A stretch of 64,000 nucleotides of DNA from Pseudomonas sp. ADAK18 (GTDB lineage Bacteria; Pseudomonadota; Gammaproteobacteria; Pseudomonadales; Pseudomonadaceae). Each line of letters starts with the position of its first letter. Within the stretch, counting starts at the first letter, position 1. Location: assembly GCF_012935695.1 (NCBI RefSeq), contig NZ_CP052859.1, positions 4,009,001-4,073,000 of the forward strand, in the 5' to 3' direction. Under the pieces are notes generated by a model. It was not told where the DNA came from. It saw only the letters and a program-made list of their open reading frames with translations, and searched no databases. Shown one piece after another: positions 17,573 through 24,559 of this stretch. The position numbers were made by a program, and so were the translations under genes.

Positions 17573-18078
17573 TCCAGGCACAGCCGCAGGCAACGGTTGA
17601 TGGCGCGGGTCATATAGTCGCTGACGGAGCGTTGGGAGATACCGAGTTCGGCGGCAATTTCGGGATACGTCAGGCCATTGAGTTGCGACAACAGGAAGGT
17701 CGCCTTGACCTTGGACGGCAAGCCATCAAGCAACTGGTCGATGGCCTGCAACGCTTCGAGCATTTGCGCCAGGTCTTCGGGGGATGGCGCAGAGGATGTT
17801 TCGTCCTGGTCCAGGGCATCGAGGTAAGCGCGCTCCAGGTCACGGCGACGCCACAGTTGATACATCAGGCGCTGGGCAATGGTCGTCAGCAAGGCGCGAG
17901 GCTGGCGGATCGGTGTTACACCCGGCGCGCTCAGTAACTGGACAAAGGTGTCGGCGGCGATGTCTTCGGCGTGGGCGCGGGAATCCAGGTGCCGATGCAA
18001 ACGGCTGCACAGCCAGTCGTAATGACTACGGAACAATCCGCCCACGTAGTCGCTGTGAGAAGTGTCGGCGCCGGACAT
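17569..18078 (-). CDS. ECF sigma factor, FecI-like
   Basis: A 169-residue sigma-70 of the extracytoplasmic-function, iron-starvation type. Region 2 runs LFRSHYDWLCSRLHRHLDSR to RQPRALLTTIAQRLMYQLWR; region 4 carries the helix-turn-helix GLTYPEIAAELGISQRSVSDY followed by MTRAINRCL. It is the first gene of a coupled pair with fecR. The predicted targets are the TonB receptor and, from the shared promoter-like repeat, the desaturase operon. The copy of that repeat is not found before the sigma gene itself, so it is probably not self-activated. Confidence 0.94.
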   Translation of the reverse strand: MSGADTSHSDYVGGLFRSHYDWLCSRLHRHLDSRAHAEDIAADTFVQLLSAPGVTPIRQPRALLTTIAQRLMYQLWRRRDLERAYLDALDQDETSSAPSPEDLAQMLEALQAIDQLLDGLPSKVKATFLLSQLNGLTYPEIAAELGISQRSVSDYMTRAINRCLRLCLE

Positions 18079-18190
18079 AGTGGCTCCATCTGAGTAGGTT
18101 GCACGTTATGTCCGGTGTTCCGGTGGGGCGATCCTAGCAAGGCTGCTTATTCTTTAATAATACTTAAAATGCATTTTTATATAACCTTAC

Positions 18191-18293
18191 TGTAGCCGCT
18201 GCCGAGGCACGAGGCTGCGATGCGTGTCCGCAGAACCGCCCTTAAGGTCTGCTGCGCAACCCATCGCAGCCTCGTGCCTCGGCAGCGGCTACA
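18191..18293. repeat. Inverted repeat, GTAGCCGCTGCCGAGGCACGAGG family
   Basis: TGTAGCCGCTGCCGAGGCAC plus GAGGCTGCGATG is inverted about 40 bases later, ending GCCTCGGCAGCGGCTACA. The arms pair perfectly over about 32 bases. It fills the gap between the ECF sigma gene (which reads away from it) and the 3' end of the PhnD-like gene, where it may also serve as a transcript end. Confidence 0.92.
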
Positions 18294-18296
18294 GGT

Positions 18297-19088
18297 TCAA
18301 CGCAGCCTTTCGAAACCCAGTGCCTGAGCCTGCTGCCGGTAATCCAACAGCACTTGGTAATCCGCTTCACTGGCGGGCAGCACCTCCTGCACGCCCAGTA
18401 TCTGCGCCACCTGCGGCAGATCCTGCAACGCCTGATTCATCGCCTGACGGATCTGCAGGATGTATTCATCACTCAAGCCCTGCGCGCCGATGTAAGGCAG
18501 CGTCGGGCTGATCGCGCTGCGGGTGACGATACGCAGTCCCGCGACTTCTTCGGGGGCAAAACGCGCCAGGTAGGCGAAGGTCACGCTGTCGATGGCGGCG
18601 AGGTCCGCACGGCCTTCCCGCAGCCAGCGCAGGCTGTCGCGATGACCGCCGCTGATGGCCACGCTGGCAAAGAACCGTCCCTGGCGATGTAACGGCGCCA
18701 GGCGCTCGCGCAGCAGGTTCATGCCGCTGTTGGAGTCTTCACTGTTGATCACGCCGCGGCTGCCGTAGAAATCCGCCAGAGTCGTTCGCGGGTTGTCGTC
18801 GCGGGTCAGCAACAGGCTGCAATGATTACCGGCGCTGCTGTTGGACAGTTCGTAGCGAGGACGGCCGATCAGCCGCACTTGCCCACGCAGTTGGGTCATC
18901 AGCGGGTAGCCGCAGGTTTGGGTCAACAGCAGTTCGGGGGCGCGCCACAGGCTCATAAGATCCAGGCCGTCAGCGGTACGCCGGGTAACGTCGAGCTGCT
19001 CAAGGATGCGCGCCAGCCATTGCTCGTTGGCCTCAAGCACCTGCTGGGGCGCCACGTACATCAACAGCTCGGCGTAGTGTTCACTCAT
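18297..19088 (-). CDS. PhnD/SsuA-like binding protein without signal peptide, orphan
   Basis: A 263-residue protein of the phosphate/phosphonate-binding (PhnD-like, type 2 periplasmic binding) fold: LLLTQTCGYPLMTQL, LADFYGSRGVINSEDSNSGMN and AISGGHRDSLRWLREGRADL followed by AAIDSVTF are the usual ligand-pocket segments. Odd for a binding protein, its N-terminus (MSEHYAELLMYVAPQQVLEA) has no signal sequence, so it may be cytoplasmic, perhaps a sensor or enzyme-associated binder. It follows the desaturase gene by 10 bases in the same direction, so they form an operon. No phn or ABC genes are nearby. Confidence 0.85.
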   Translation of the reverse strand: MSEHYAELLMYVAPQQVLEANEQWLARILEQLDVTRRTADGLDLMSLWRAPELLLTQTCGYPLMTQLRGQVRLIGRPRYELSNSSAGNHCSLLLTRDDNPRTTLADFYGSRGVINSEDSNSGMNLLRERLAPLHRQGRFFASVAISGGHRDSLRWLREGRADLAAIDSVTFAYLARFAPEEVAGLRIVTRSAISPTLPYIGAQGLSDEYILQIRQAMNQALQDLPQVAQILGVQEVLPASEADYQVLLDYRQQAQALGFERLR

Positions 19089-19098
19089 GCAAGCCTCG

Positions 19099-20040
19099 TC
19101 AGATAAAGGGATGGCGCGGACTGTCGATGGTCTTGAGCCCGTAGCGGCCGATCAATTGACCATAGCCTTGCACCACAAAGCCACCGCTGCGCGCCTGCCA
19201 CTGCGCACGGCGTGCGCGATAGACCCGGGGCAGGAAATACCACGGCAGCTTCGGCAAGTCGTGATGCACCAGATGCAGGTTGAGGTTGAGAAACAGCCAG
19301 GTCCACGGCCAGCCGGCTTCGTTGAGCACGGTGCGCTGTTCAGGCTGCGGGTGCGGGCGGTGTTCATAGTACGAACGGATCATCGCCACCGACAGCGCGG
19401 GCACGCTGACCAGCGCCAGGTAATGCCACACCGGCAGCACGCTGTAGCGGGTAATAAACGCCAACATCAGCACCGTCAATGCGCCATGGGTCAGCCACAT
19501 CAGCCAGGCCTGACGCTGGCCTTTGCGCAGCCGCAGCAGCTCTTCGCACGCCAGCGTCCACAGCGCCAACGGCGCGCCCAGCAGGAAACGCCCGAGTATG
19601 GTTTTGTTCAGCCCGTGCAGGCTGCGCTCGAACAGCGAGCTGCCGGCCCATTGTCCTTGAGTCAGGTAACGGCTTTCCGGATCAACGCCGGGAACGGTGA
19701 GCTGTTCATCGTTGTGGTGCAGCAGGTGGCTGTCGCGATACAGAGTGTAGGGATACCAGACCGCCAAGGGCGCATAGCCCAGGAGTTTGTTCAGGGTTTT
19801 GAAACGGGTGGGATGGCCATGCAGCATTTCGTGTTGCAGGGACAACCACAGCACCACAATCGGGATCAACAGCGCTGTGCTCAGCCACCGGCCCAGCCAG
19901 GCGCTGCCCAGGATCACGGCGAACCAGCTGGCGTAGACGCCGATCAGCAATAGCCAGGTCGGCCATTCGGTGCGGGCGGTGAGGCTTTGACTCAGGACTT
20001 CGATTTCGTGGCGATGGGTGTCATCGAGGTAGTTGGGCAT
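19099..20040 (-). CDS. Membrane fatty-acid desaturase / hydroxylase family
   Basis: A 313-residue di-iron membrane enzyme. The histidine boxes are HEMLHGHPTR (near 89), DSHLLHHND (near 124) and NLHLVHHDLP (near 255), set among four or so hydrophobic helices. Family members insert double bonds or hydroxyl groups into acyl chains or small substrates; the exact substrate is not clear. It is the first gene of an operon with the PhnD-like gene. Upstream lies a sequence nearly identical to one before the TonB receptor, suggesting control by the neighbouring ECF sigma factor. Confidence 0.9.
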   Translation of the reverse strand: MPNYLDDTHRHEIEVLSQSLTARTEWPTWLLLIGVYASWFAVILGSAWLGRWLSTALLIPIVVLWLSLQHEMLHGHPTRFKTLNKLLGYAPLAVWYPYTLYRDSHLLHHNDEQLTVPGVDPESRYLTQGQWAGSSLFERSLHGLNKTILGRFLLGAPLALWTLACEELLRLRKGQRQAWLMWLTHGALTVLMLAFITRYSVLPVWHYLALVSVPALSVAMIRSYYEHRPHPQPEQRTVLNEAGWPWTWLFLNLNLHLVHHDLPKLPWYFLPRVYRARRAQWQARSGGFVVQGYGQLIGRYGLKTIDSPRHPFI

Positions 20041-20104
20041 CGGCGAGCTCAGGGCAGTCTAGGCCGACAACGAAAGTCGGTTTCATCCTGCTCTGTGCAA
20101 TGAG

Positions 20105-20144
20105 GCGGGGAAATCTTGCAGATCGTTTGGTGCTTAGCTTAGAA
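20105..20144 (-). promoter_or_regulatory. Candidate ECF-sigma promoter of the desaturase operon
   Basis: On the minus strand: TTCTAA, seven bases, ACCAAACGATCTGCAAG, then ATTTCCCCGC, ending 64 bases before the desaturase ATG. It matches the element before the TonB receptor in 25 of 27 bases plus the TTCTAA box at identical spacing. Confidence 0.6.
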
Positions 20145-20151
20145 GCAAACG

Positions 20152-20187
20152 TGTAGCCGCTGCCGAGGTACGAGGCTGCGGCTACAG
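20152..20187. repeat. Minimal hairpin of the GTAGCCGCTGCCGAGG family
   Basis: TGTAGCCGC, then TGCCGAGGTACGAGGCT, then GCGGCTACA. Compared with the full doublets at 18191 and 24335, the middle and the second long arm are missing, leaving a nine-base stem. It reads like a deletion product of a full element. Confidence 0.8.
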
Positions 20188-20191
20188 GTAA

Positions 20192-20308
20192 TCAATGAGC
20201 AAACAAACCCGTGTCGGATTTCTTGGCTTTTTTGTCGGCGCGTTTTTCATCGGCGGTCTTTGCCGGTTTCTTCTTCGCGGCTTTCTTTGAATCCATGCCT
20301 TTGGCCAT
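20192..20308 (-). CDS. Very small Lys/Ala-rich basic protein (38 residues)
   Basis: From the ATG at 20306-20308 the frame reads MAKGMDSKKAAKKKPAKTAD, then EKRADKKAKKSDTGLFAH and a stop. Thirteen of 38 residues are lysine. Such short basic proteins occur in many pseudomonads as hypothetical genes; nucleic-acid binding is a guess from charge alone. It has GGAGCACGC about 6-14 bases upstream as a ribosome site. It lies between the desaturase promoter and a divergent acetyltransferase gene. Confidence 0.7.
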   Translation of the reverse strand: MAKGMDSKKAAKKKPAKTADEKRADKKAKKSDTGLFAH

Positions 20309-20422
20309 GATGCGTGCTCCACTTACAGGGGATGTAACAAGGGGTATAACACCTATTGCCCAACAGAAGGCGCTTTGCCCGACTTATAATCCCAGCCCCT
20401 TGATCACGCCTGTCGAAATACC

Positions 20423-20860
20423 ATGCCCGAGTTGCATATCAATCTACTGGCAGAGCCGCTTTGGCCGCTGCTGAACAAGTTTTACCGTCGCCACAACTCG
20501 CCGATGAAAGCCCTGAAGGGTGGCCAACTGTGGGTGGCCAAGCACAGCGAGATTGTCGCCGGCCTCTGCCTGAGCCCGGTGGTGGGCGGGCAATGGTTGA
20601 CCGGGTTGTTTGTCGACCCGGCATTACGTGGCCAGGGTTTGGCGGTGCGACTGATTCGTGAGGCCGTCGCACCGGTGGAAGGCACTGTGTGGCTGCTTTG
20701 CCATCCGGACCTGGAAGGGTTTTATCAGCGCCTCGGTTTTACCCAGGACACACCACTGCCCCAGTCCCTGGCCGAGCGGCTGGTGCGCTACAAACGTAAC
20801 AAGCCAATGATCGCCATGGGCTTAGAACCGTTGGTTAGGTCGACCTTCAATAATGGATGA
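20423..20860 (+). CDS. GNAT-family N-acetyltransferase
   Basis: A 145-residue cytoplasmic acetyltransferase. The acetyl-CoA loop is LFVDPALRGQGLAVRLIREA (about 67-86), the Q/RxxGxG/A signature of the family. FYQRLGF near residue 108 is the usual C-terminal GNAT motif. The acceptor substrate is not predictable. It stands alone between a small basic-protein gene and a secreted methyltransferase-like gene. Confidence 0.9.
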   Translation: MPELHINLLAEPLWPLLNKFYRRHNSPMKALKGGQLWVAKHSEIVAGLCLSPVVGGQWLTGLFVDPALRGQGLAVRLIREAVAPVEGTVWLLCHPDLEGFYQRLGFTQDTPLPQSLAERLVRYKRNKPMIAMGLEPLVRSTFNNG

Positions 20861-20918
20861 TCGGTGGCTGTGGGCTGCGTGCTAGCCTCCTCGCACAGTG
20901 GCCCACACCAGGATGATC

Positions 20919-21737
20919 ATGAAAGCGACCCTTGCGGCTTTATCCCTCAGCGCCCTCCTTGCCCCAGCCTTGAGCCAGGCAGCAGAGGCTCCGGTTTCTA
21001 CCCAACAATATGCAACCGTGCTGGCCGGCAGTTGGCGTGCACCGGCCAACAGCGCGCGCGACGTGTATCGCCATCCGCAGCAGACCCTGACGTTCTTCGG
21101 CCTGCGGCCCGACCAGACGCTGATCGAAATCACCCCCGGTGGCGGCTGGTACAGCGAAGTGTTGGCGCCGCTGCTCAAGGACCACGGCCATTACATCGCC
21201 GCCGTGCAGGCCCCGACCAGCAGCGCCTATGCCCGCACCTCCGAAGAAAGCCTGAAACAAAAATTCGCCGCTGATCCGGCCCGTTACGCCAAGGCTGGCT
21301 TCGTCGAGTTCGACCCCAAGACACCGACACTGGGCAAACCGGGTTCAGCGGACACGGTGCTGACTTTCCGTAACGTCCATAACTGGGTGTTGGCCGACAC
21401 CGCCCCGGCGACATTTGAAGCCTTCTTCAAGGTGTTGAAACCGGGCGGCGTACTGGGCGTAGTGGATCATCGGGCCAAGGACGGTGCTTCGCTGGACGAC
21501 ATCAAGCACAGCGGCTACCTGACCACTGCGTATGTGGTGAAACTGGCGACTGATGCAGGGTTCAAGCTGGATGGGCAGAGCGAGATCAACGCCAATCCGA
21601 AAGACACCAAGGATTACCCGGATGGCGTCTGGACGCTGCCGCCGGCGTTGAAACTGGGGGAGAAAGATAAGGCGAAGTATCTGGCGATTGGAGAGTCGGA
21701 TCGGATGACGTTGCGGTTCGTCAAGCCGGCCAAATAG
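20919..21737 (+). CDS. Secreted class I methyltransferase-like protein
   Basis: A 272-residue protein with a signal peptide (MKATLAALSLSALLAPALSQ, cleavage near QAAEA), followed by a Rossmann methyltransferase fold: LIEITPGGGWYSEVLAPLLK near 65 as motif I and LTFRNVHNW near 145. Being exported, it has no obvious supply of S-adenosylmethionine, so the domain may have been reused. Homologues are widespread in proteobacteria under 'methyltransferase' names without a shown reaction. I chose the ATG at 20919, which has AGGA six bases ahead, over ATG 20913. Confidence 0.87.
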   Translation: MKATLAALSLSALLAPALSQAAEAPVSTQQYATVLAGSWRAPANSARDVYRHPQQTLTFFGLRPDQTLIEITPGGGWYSEVLAPLLKDHGHYIAAVQAPTSSAYARTSEESLKQKFAADPARYAKAGFVEFDPKTPTLGKPGSADTVLTFRNVHNWVLADTAPATFEAFFKVLKPGGVLGVVDHRAKDGASLDDIKHSGYLTTAYVVKLATDAGFKLDGQSEINANPKDTKDYPDGVWTLPPALKLGEKDKAKYLAIGESDRMTLRFVKPAK

Positions 21738-21756
21738 CCAAGCAGAACGCGAATCT

Positions 21757-21850
21757 AATGTGGGAGCGGGCTTGCTCGCGAATGCGGTGGATCAGTCAAT
21801 ACATTTGGCGACTAACACTCCGTATTCGCGAGCAAGCCCGCTCCCACATT
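21757..21850. repeat. REP doublet (REPIN), GTGGGAGCGGGCTTGCTCGC family
   Basis: AATGTGGGAGCGGGCTTGCT, then CGCGAATGCGGTGG, inverted about 30 bases later as TTCGCGAGCAAGCCCGCTCC followed by CACATT. It sits between two converging genes (methyltransferase-like and def), where it can act as a shared transcript end. Confidence 0.94.
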
Positions 21851-21872
21851 TTGACCTGTGTTATATCTCGGG

Positions 21873-22412
21873 TTATTCGTCGGCGTTAGGATCCATATCC
21901 GGGAACATCACTTCGATAAACCCGAACTTGCTGAAGTCGGTAATCCGCGACGGGTACAACCGGCCAATCAGATGATCGCATTCATGCTGTACCACCCGCG
22001 CATGAAAACCTTCGGCAATACGCACAATCGGTTCACCCTTGGGATCAAAACCTTCATAGCGAATCCGCTGATAACGGTCCACCGCCCCACGCATGCCAGG
22101 CACCGACAGGCAGCCTTCGTAGCCCTCTTCCAGCAACGGACTTAACGGCGTGATCAACGGGTTGATCAGGATGGTCTGCGGCACGGCCGGAGCATCCGGG
22201 TAGCGTTCGCTGCTCTCGAAACCAAAAATCACCAGCTGCAAATCAACGCCAACCTGCGGCGCGGCCAGGCCGACACCGCCCACATGTTCCATTGTCTGGA
22301 ACATGTCGTCGATCAACTGCCACAACTCGGGGCTGTCGAACATTTGCGCAGGAACCGGGGGCGCGATACGCAGCAGGCGCTCATCGCCCATTTTCAGGAT
22401 TTCACGGATCAT
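21873..22412 (-). CDS. def: Peptide deformylase
   Basis: Removes the N-formyl group from nascent proteins. The 179-residue product has all three metal-site motifs: GVGLAAPQ (near 46), EGCLS (near 97) and HECDH (near 140). The C-terminal extension [20 protein letters not shown] and position away from fmt suggest this is a second, accessory deformylase rather than the one in the usual def-fmt operon, which would lie elsewhere. The YihY gene ends three bases upstream of its start, so they are likely one transcript. Confidence 0.95.
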   Translation of the reverse strand: MIREILKMGDERLLRIAPPVPAQMFDSPELWQLIDDMFQTMEHVGGVGLAAPQVGVDLQLVIFGFESSERYPDAPAVPQTILINPLITPLSPLLEEGYEGCLSVPGMRGAVDRYQRIRYEGFDPKGEPIVRIAEGFHARVVQHECDHLIGRLYPSRITDFSKFGFIEVMFPDMDPNADE

Positions 22413-22415
22413 GGA

Positions 22416-23360
22416 TCAGGCTTCGTCAGTAGTGGGCTTGAGCGAGTGGTCCCGGCCTAGGCCTGAGACATGTTGTTTGTCATCGTGCTCGCCAAAGTCC
22501 TTTTCACCGGGATCCTTGCCTTCGGCCGACATGTGTTCGATCACCGCGTTCATCTCCGCGCCCAGCAGCAACACTGCGGCGGAAATGTAGAAGTACAACA
22601 ACAGGACGATGATCGCGCCGATACTGCCATACATGGCGTTGTAGTTACCAAAGGCTTTGACGTAGTAGCCAAAACCCAGGGAGGCGAGGATCCAGACCAC
22701 CACCGCCAGCACCGAGCCCGGGGAGATAAAGCGAAACTTCTGCTTCACGTCGGGCATCACGTAGTACATCAAGGCCACGGCAAACATCAGCAGGATGACG
22801 ATCACCGGCCAGCGCAGGATGGTCCACAGGGTGACCACATATTCCTCCATGCCAATCTGCCCCGCCAGCCACTCCATCACCTGTGGTCCGAGGACCATCA
22901 GCGCGGCGGCCATCAGCAGCATGCCGGCGACGCCGATGGTGTAGAAGACCGACAGCGGAAAACGCTTCCAGATCGGCCGACCTTCGACCACATCGTAGGC
23001 GGCATTCATCGCGCTCATCATCAGGCGTACACCCGCCGAGGCAGTCCACAGCGCAACGACGATACCCACAGACAGCAAGCCGCCCTTGGATTGCTGCAAC
23101 TGGTCGATCACCGGGTTGACCTGCTCCAGCGCCTGGGGTGGCAACACGAGCGCCGACTGGTCACGCAGGAAGGTGAAAAACTCCGGCAGGTGCAGGAAGC
23201 CAATCAGGGCAATCAGGAACAACAGGAAGGGAAACAGCGAGAACAGCATCTGGTAGGCCAGTGCCGAGGCGTAAGTGGGCATCTCGTCATCGATGAACTC
23301 GGTGACCGTGCGTACCAGCACTTTGTGCAGGGGCAAGCCGTTCAATACCGGAAAAATCAT
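22416..23360 (-). CDS. YihY/BrkB-family inner-membrane protein
   Basis: A 314-residue protein with about six membrane helices. Family marks are MPTYASALAYQMLFSLFPF near residue 30 and the LASLGFGYYVKAFGNYNAMY, GSIGAII segment near 235-260. Once named ribonuclease BN, this family is now regarded as membrane proteins of unclear function. The C-terminal 40 residues are hydrophilic and charged. The peptide deformylase gene follows at three bases. Confidence 0.92.
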   Translation of the reverse strand: MIFPVLNGLPLHKVLVRTVTEFIDDEMPTYASALAYQMLFSLFPFLLFLIALIGFLHLPEFFTFLRDQSALVLPPQALEQVNPVIDQLQQSKGGLLSVGIVVALWTASAGVRLMMSAMNAAYDVVEGRPIWKRFPLSVFYTIGVAGMLLMAAALMVLGPQVMEWLAGQIGMEEYVVTLWTILRWPVIVILLMFAVALMYYVMPDVKQKFRFISPGSVLAVVVWILASLGFGYYVKAFGNYNAMYGSIGAIIVLLLYFYISAAVLLLGAEMNAVIEHMSAEGKDPGEKDFGEHDDKQHVSGLGRDHSLKPTTDEA

Positions 23361-23541
23361 AGCGTCTCCTTTCGCCGCAAAAGGTTGAGTTGGTGGGCGA
23401 CTCAGGGGCCGTTTTCTACATCAAGGTAGCCTATTTGGCGACCTTGAAACAATTTCGAAACTTTAATCACTGCAAATCACACAAAAACGGCCATCCGTGG
23501 ATGGCCGTCGGACTGCTCATTCGCGAGCAATCGGGTCAGGA

Positions 23542-23727
23542 CTATTTGACCGCTTTCTTTACCGCATCTTTGGCGTCACCGACGGCTTTTTGCACTTCAC
23601 CTTTCTTTTCCTGAACCACACCTTCAGCACGCAGCTTATCGTTGCCGGTAACTTTACCAACACCTTGCTTGATGTTGCCGATGGCCTCGTTCGCTAAACC
23701 TTTTGCCTTATCCGATGTGCTACTCAT
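23542..23727 (-). CDS. CsbD-family stress protein
   Basis: A 61-residue, Lys/Ala/Gly-rich protein: [20 protein letters not shown] then [20 protein letters not shown] matches the CsbD-like fold. Such proteins accumulate under general stress in many bacteria, with no known activity. I start it at the ATG at 23727, which has AGGAGAAA just ahead; the frame is open eight codons further. It is flanked by short gaps with no neighbours in the same direction. Confidence 0.92.
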   Translation of the reverse strand: MSSTSDKAKGLANEAIGNIKQGVGKVTGNDKLRAEGVVQEKKGEVQKAVGDAKDAVKKAVK

Positions 23728-23926
23728 GGTATTTCTCCTGGGAACAATCAAGGGTTATGGTCATTACGTACAGGTTGACCCTGGGCTGCTTGGCAGAGTT
23801 TCAATTATTTTTGCCCAGGCATTTCATCGCCCTCGACAGGTTGGGCTTTATGTTTTGCGGCCAACCCACGAGAATGCCCGGCACATTCAGGCTAAAACGC
23901 TGAATACCTGATCCCGTAGGAACGTT

Positions 23927-24304
23927 ATGAAACTCAATAAAACCCAAGCCATCGCCCGCAGAAACCAAGAACTGGGCGGTGCCGTGCTCGGCGTCAACAA
24001 CTGCCACTTCACCGACCTGGACCACAAGCGCAACATCTGGTGGTTCGACCTGCCGGTGACCCGTATTGGCGTGGGCCAGTACGAGTGGATTCACTTGTTG
24101 ATGCACAACGCTGAAAGCGACCAGTTGCTGCATTTGAAAGTGCCAACGGCATTCATGCGCGAGAAGCTTGAAGGCCTGGTAGTGCGCAACGCCGGCAAGC
24201 GCAAGCCGGAGATCACCCTGGAGCTGAGTGCCGACAAGGATTCGTTCTTGAAAGATGTTCGCCCGGCGGGTGCGGGAGTGAGCTTCGCGCAGTTCGCCCT
24301 GTAG
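23927..24304 (+). CDS. Conserved hypothetical protein, 125 residues
   Basis: I do not recognise the family. The product is soluble, with a compact predicted beta-rich core (NIWWFDLPVTRIGVGQYEWI) and basic tail. No signal peptide, metal motif or nucleotide loop is seen. TAGGAAC lies about eight bases ahead of the ATG, and codon use is like the neighbours. It stands alone, followed by a large inverted repeat and the fadD1 terminator. Confidence 0.8.
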   Translation: MKLNKTQAIARRNQELGGAVLGVNNCHFTDLDHKRNIWWFDLPVTRIGVGQYEWIHLLMHNAESDQLLHLKVPTAFMREKLEGLVVRNAGKRKPEITLELSADKDSFLKDVRPAGAGVSFAQFAL

Positions 24305-24334
24305 GAATGCGGCAAAAATTTGAATCCCCAAGCC

Positions 24335-24451
24335 TGTAGCCGCTGCCGAGGCACGAGGCTGCGATGCGGGCCGCAGGACCGCCCTCAGGGTCTGCTTCGT
24401 CGGAGTGCCGCACCAAGCCCATCGCAGCCTCATTCTTCGGCAGCGGCTACA
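24335..24451. repeat. Inverted repeat, GTAGCCGCTGCCGAGGCACGAGG family
   Basis: TGTAGCCGCTGCCGAGGCAC then GAGGCTGCGATG, about 50 bases, then the partner CATCGCAGCCTCATTCTTCG plus GCAGCGGCTACA. The right arm has several changes (CATTCTTCGG for CGTGCCTCGG). Directly after it comes GCAGGCAAGCCAGCTCCCAC, a lone degenerate half of the GTGGGAGC family. Confidence 0.9.
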
Positions 24452-24515
24452 ACTGCAATCGCAGGCAAGCCAGCTCCCACATTTGATTGCATTCCAGGCA
24501 GGAAAAACACCACCC

Positions 24516-24549
24516 AACAAAAAGCCCCGCATCTGCGGGGCTTTTTGTT
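24516..24549 (-). terminator. Intrinsic terminator of fadD1
   Basis: AACAAAAAGCCCCGC, a four-base loop, and GCGGGGCTTTTTGTT pair over 15 bases with T-runs on both strands. It can stop fadD1 from the right and read-through from the left. Confidence 0.92.
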
Positions 24550-24559
24550 GAACGCCAGG

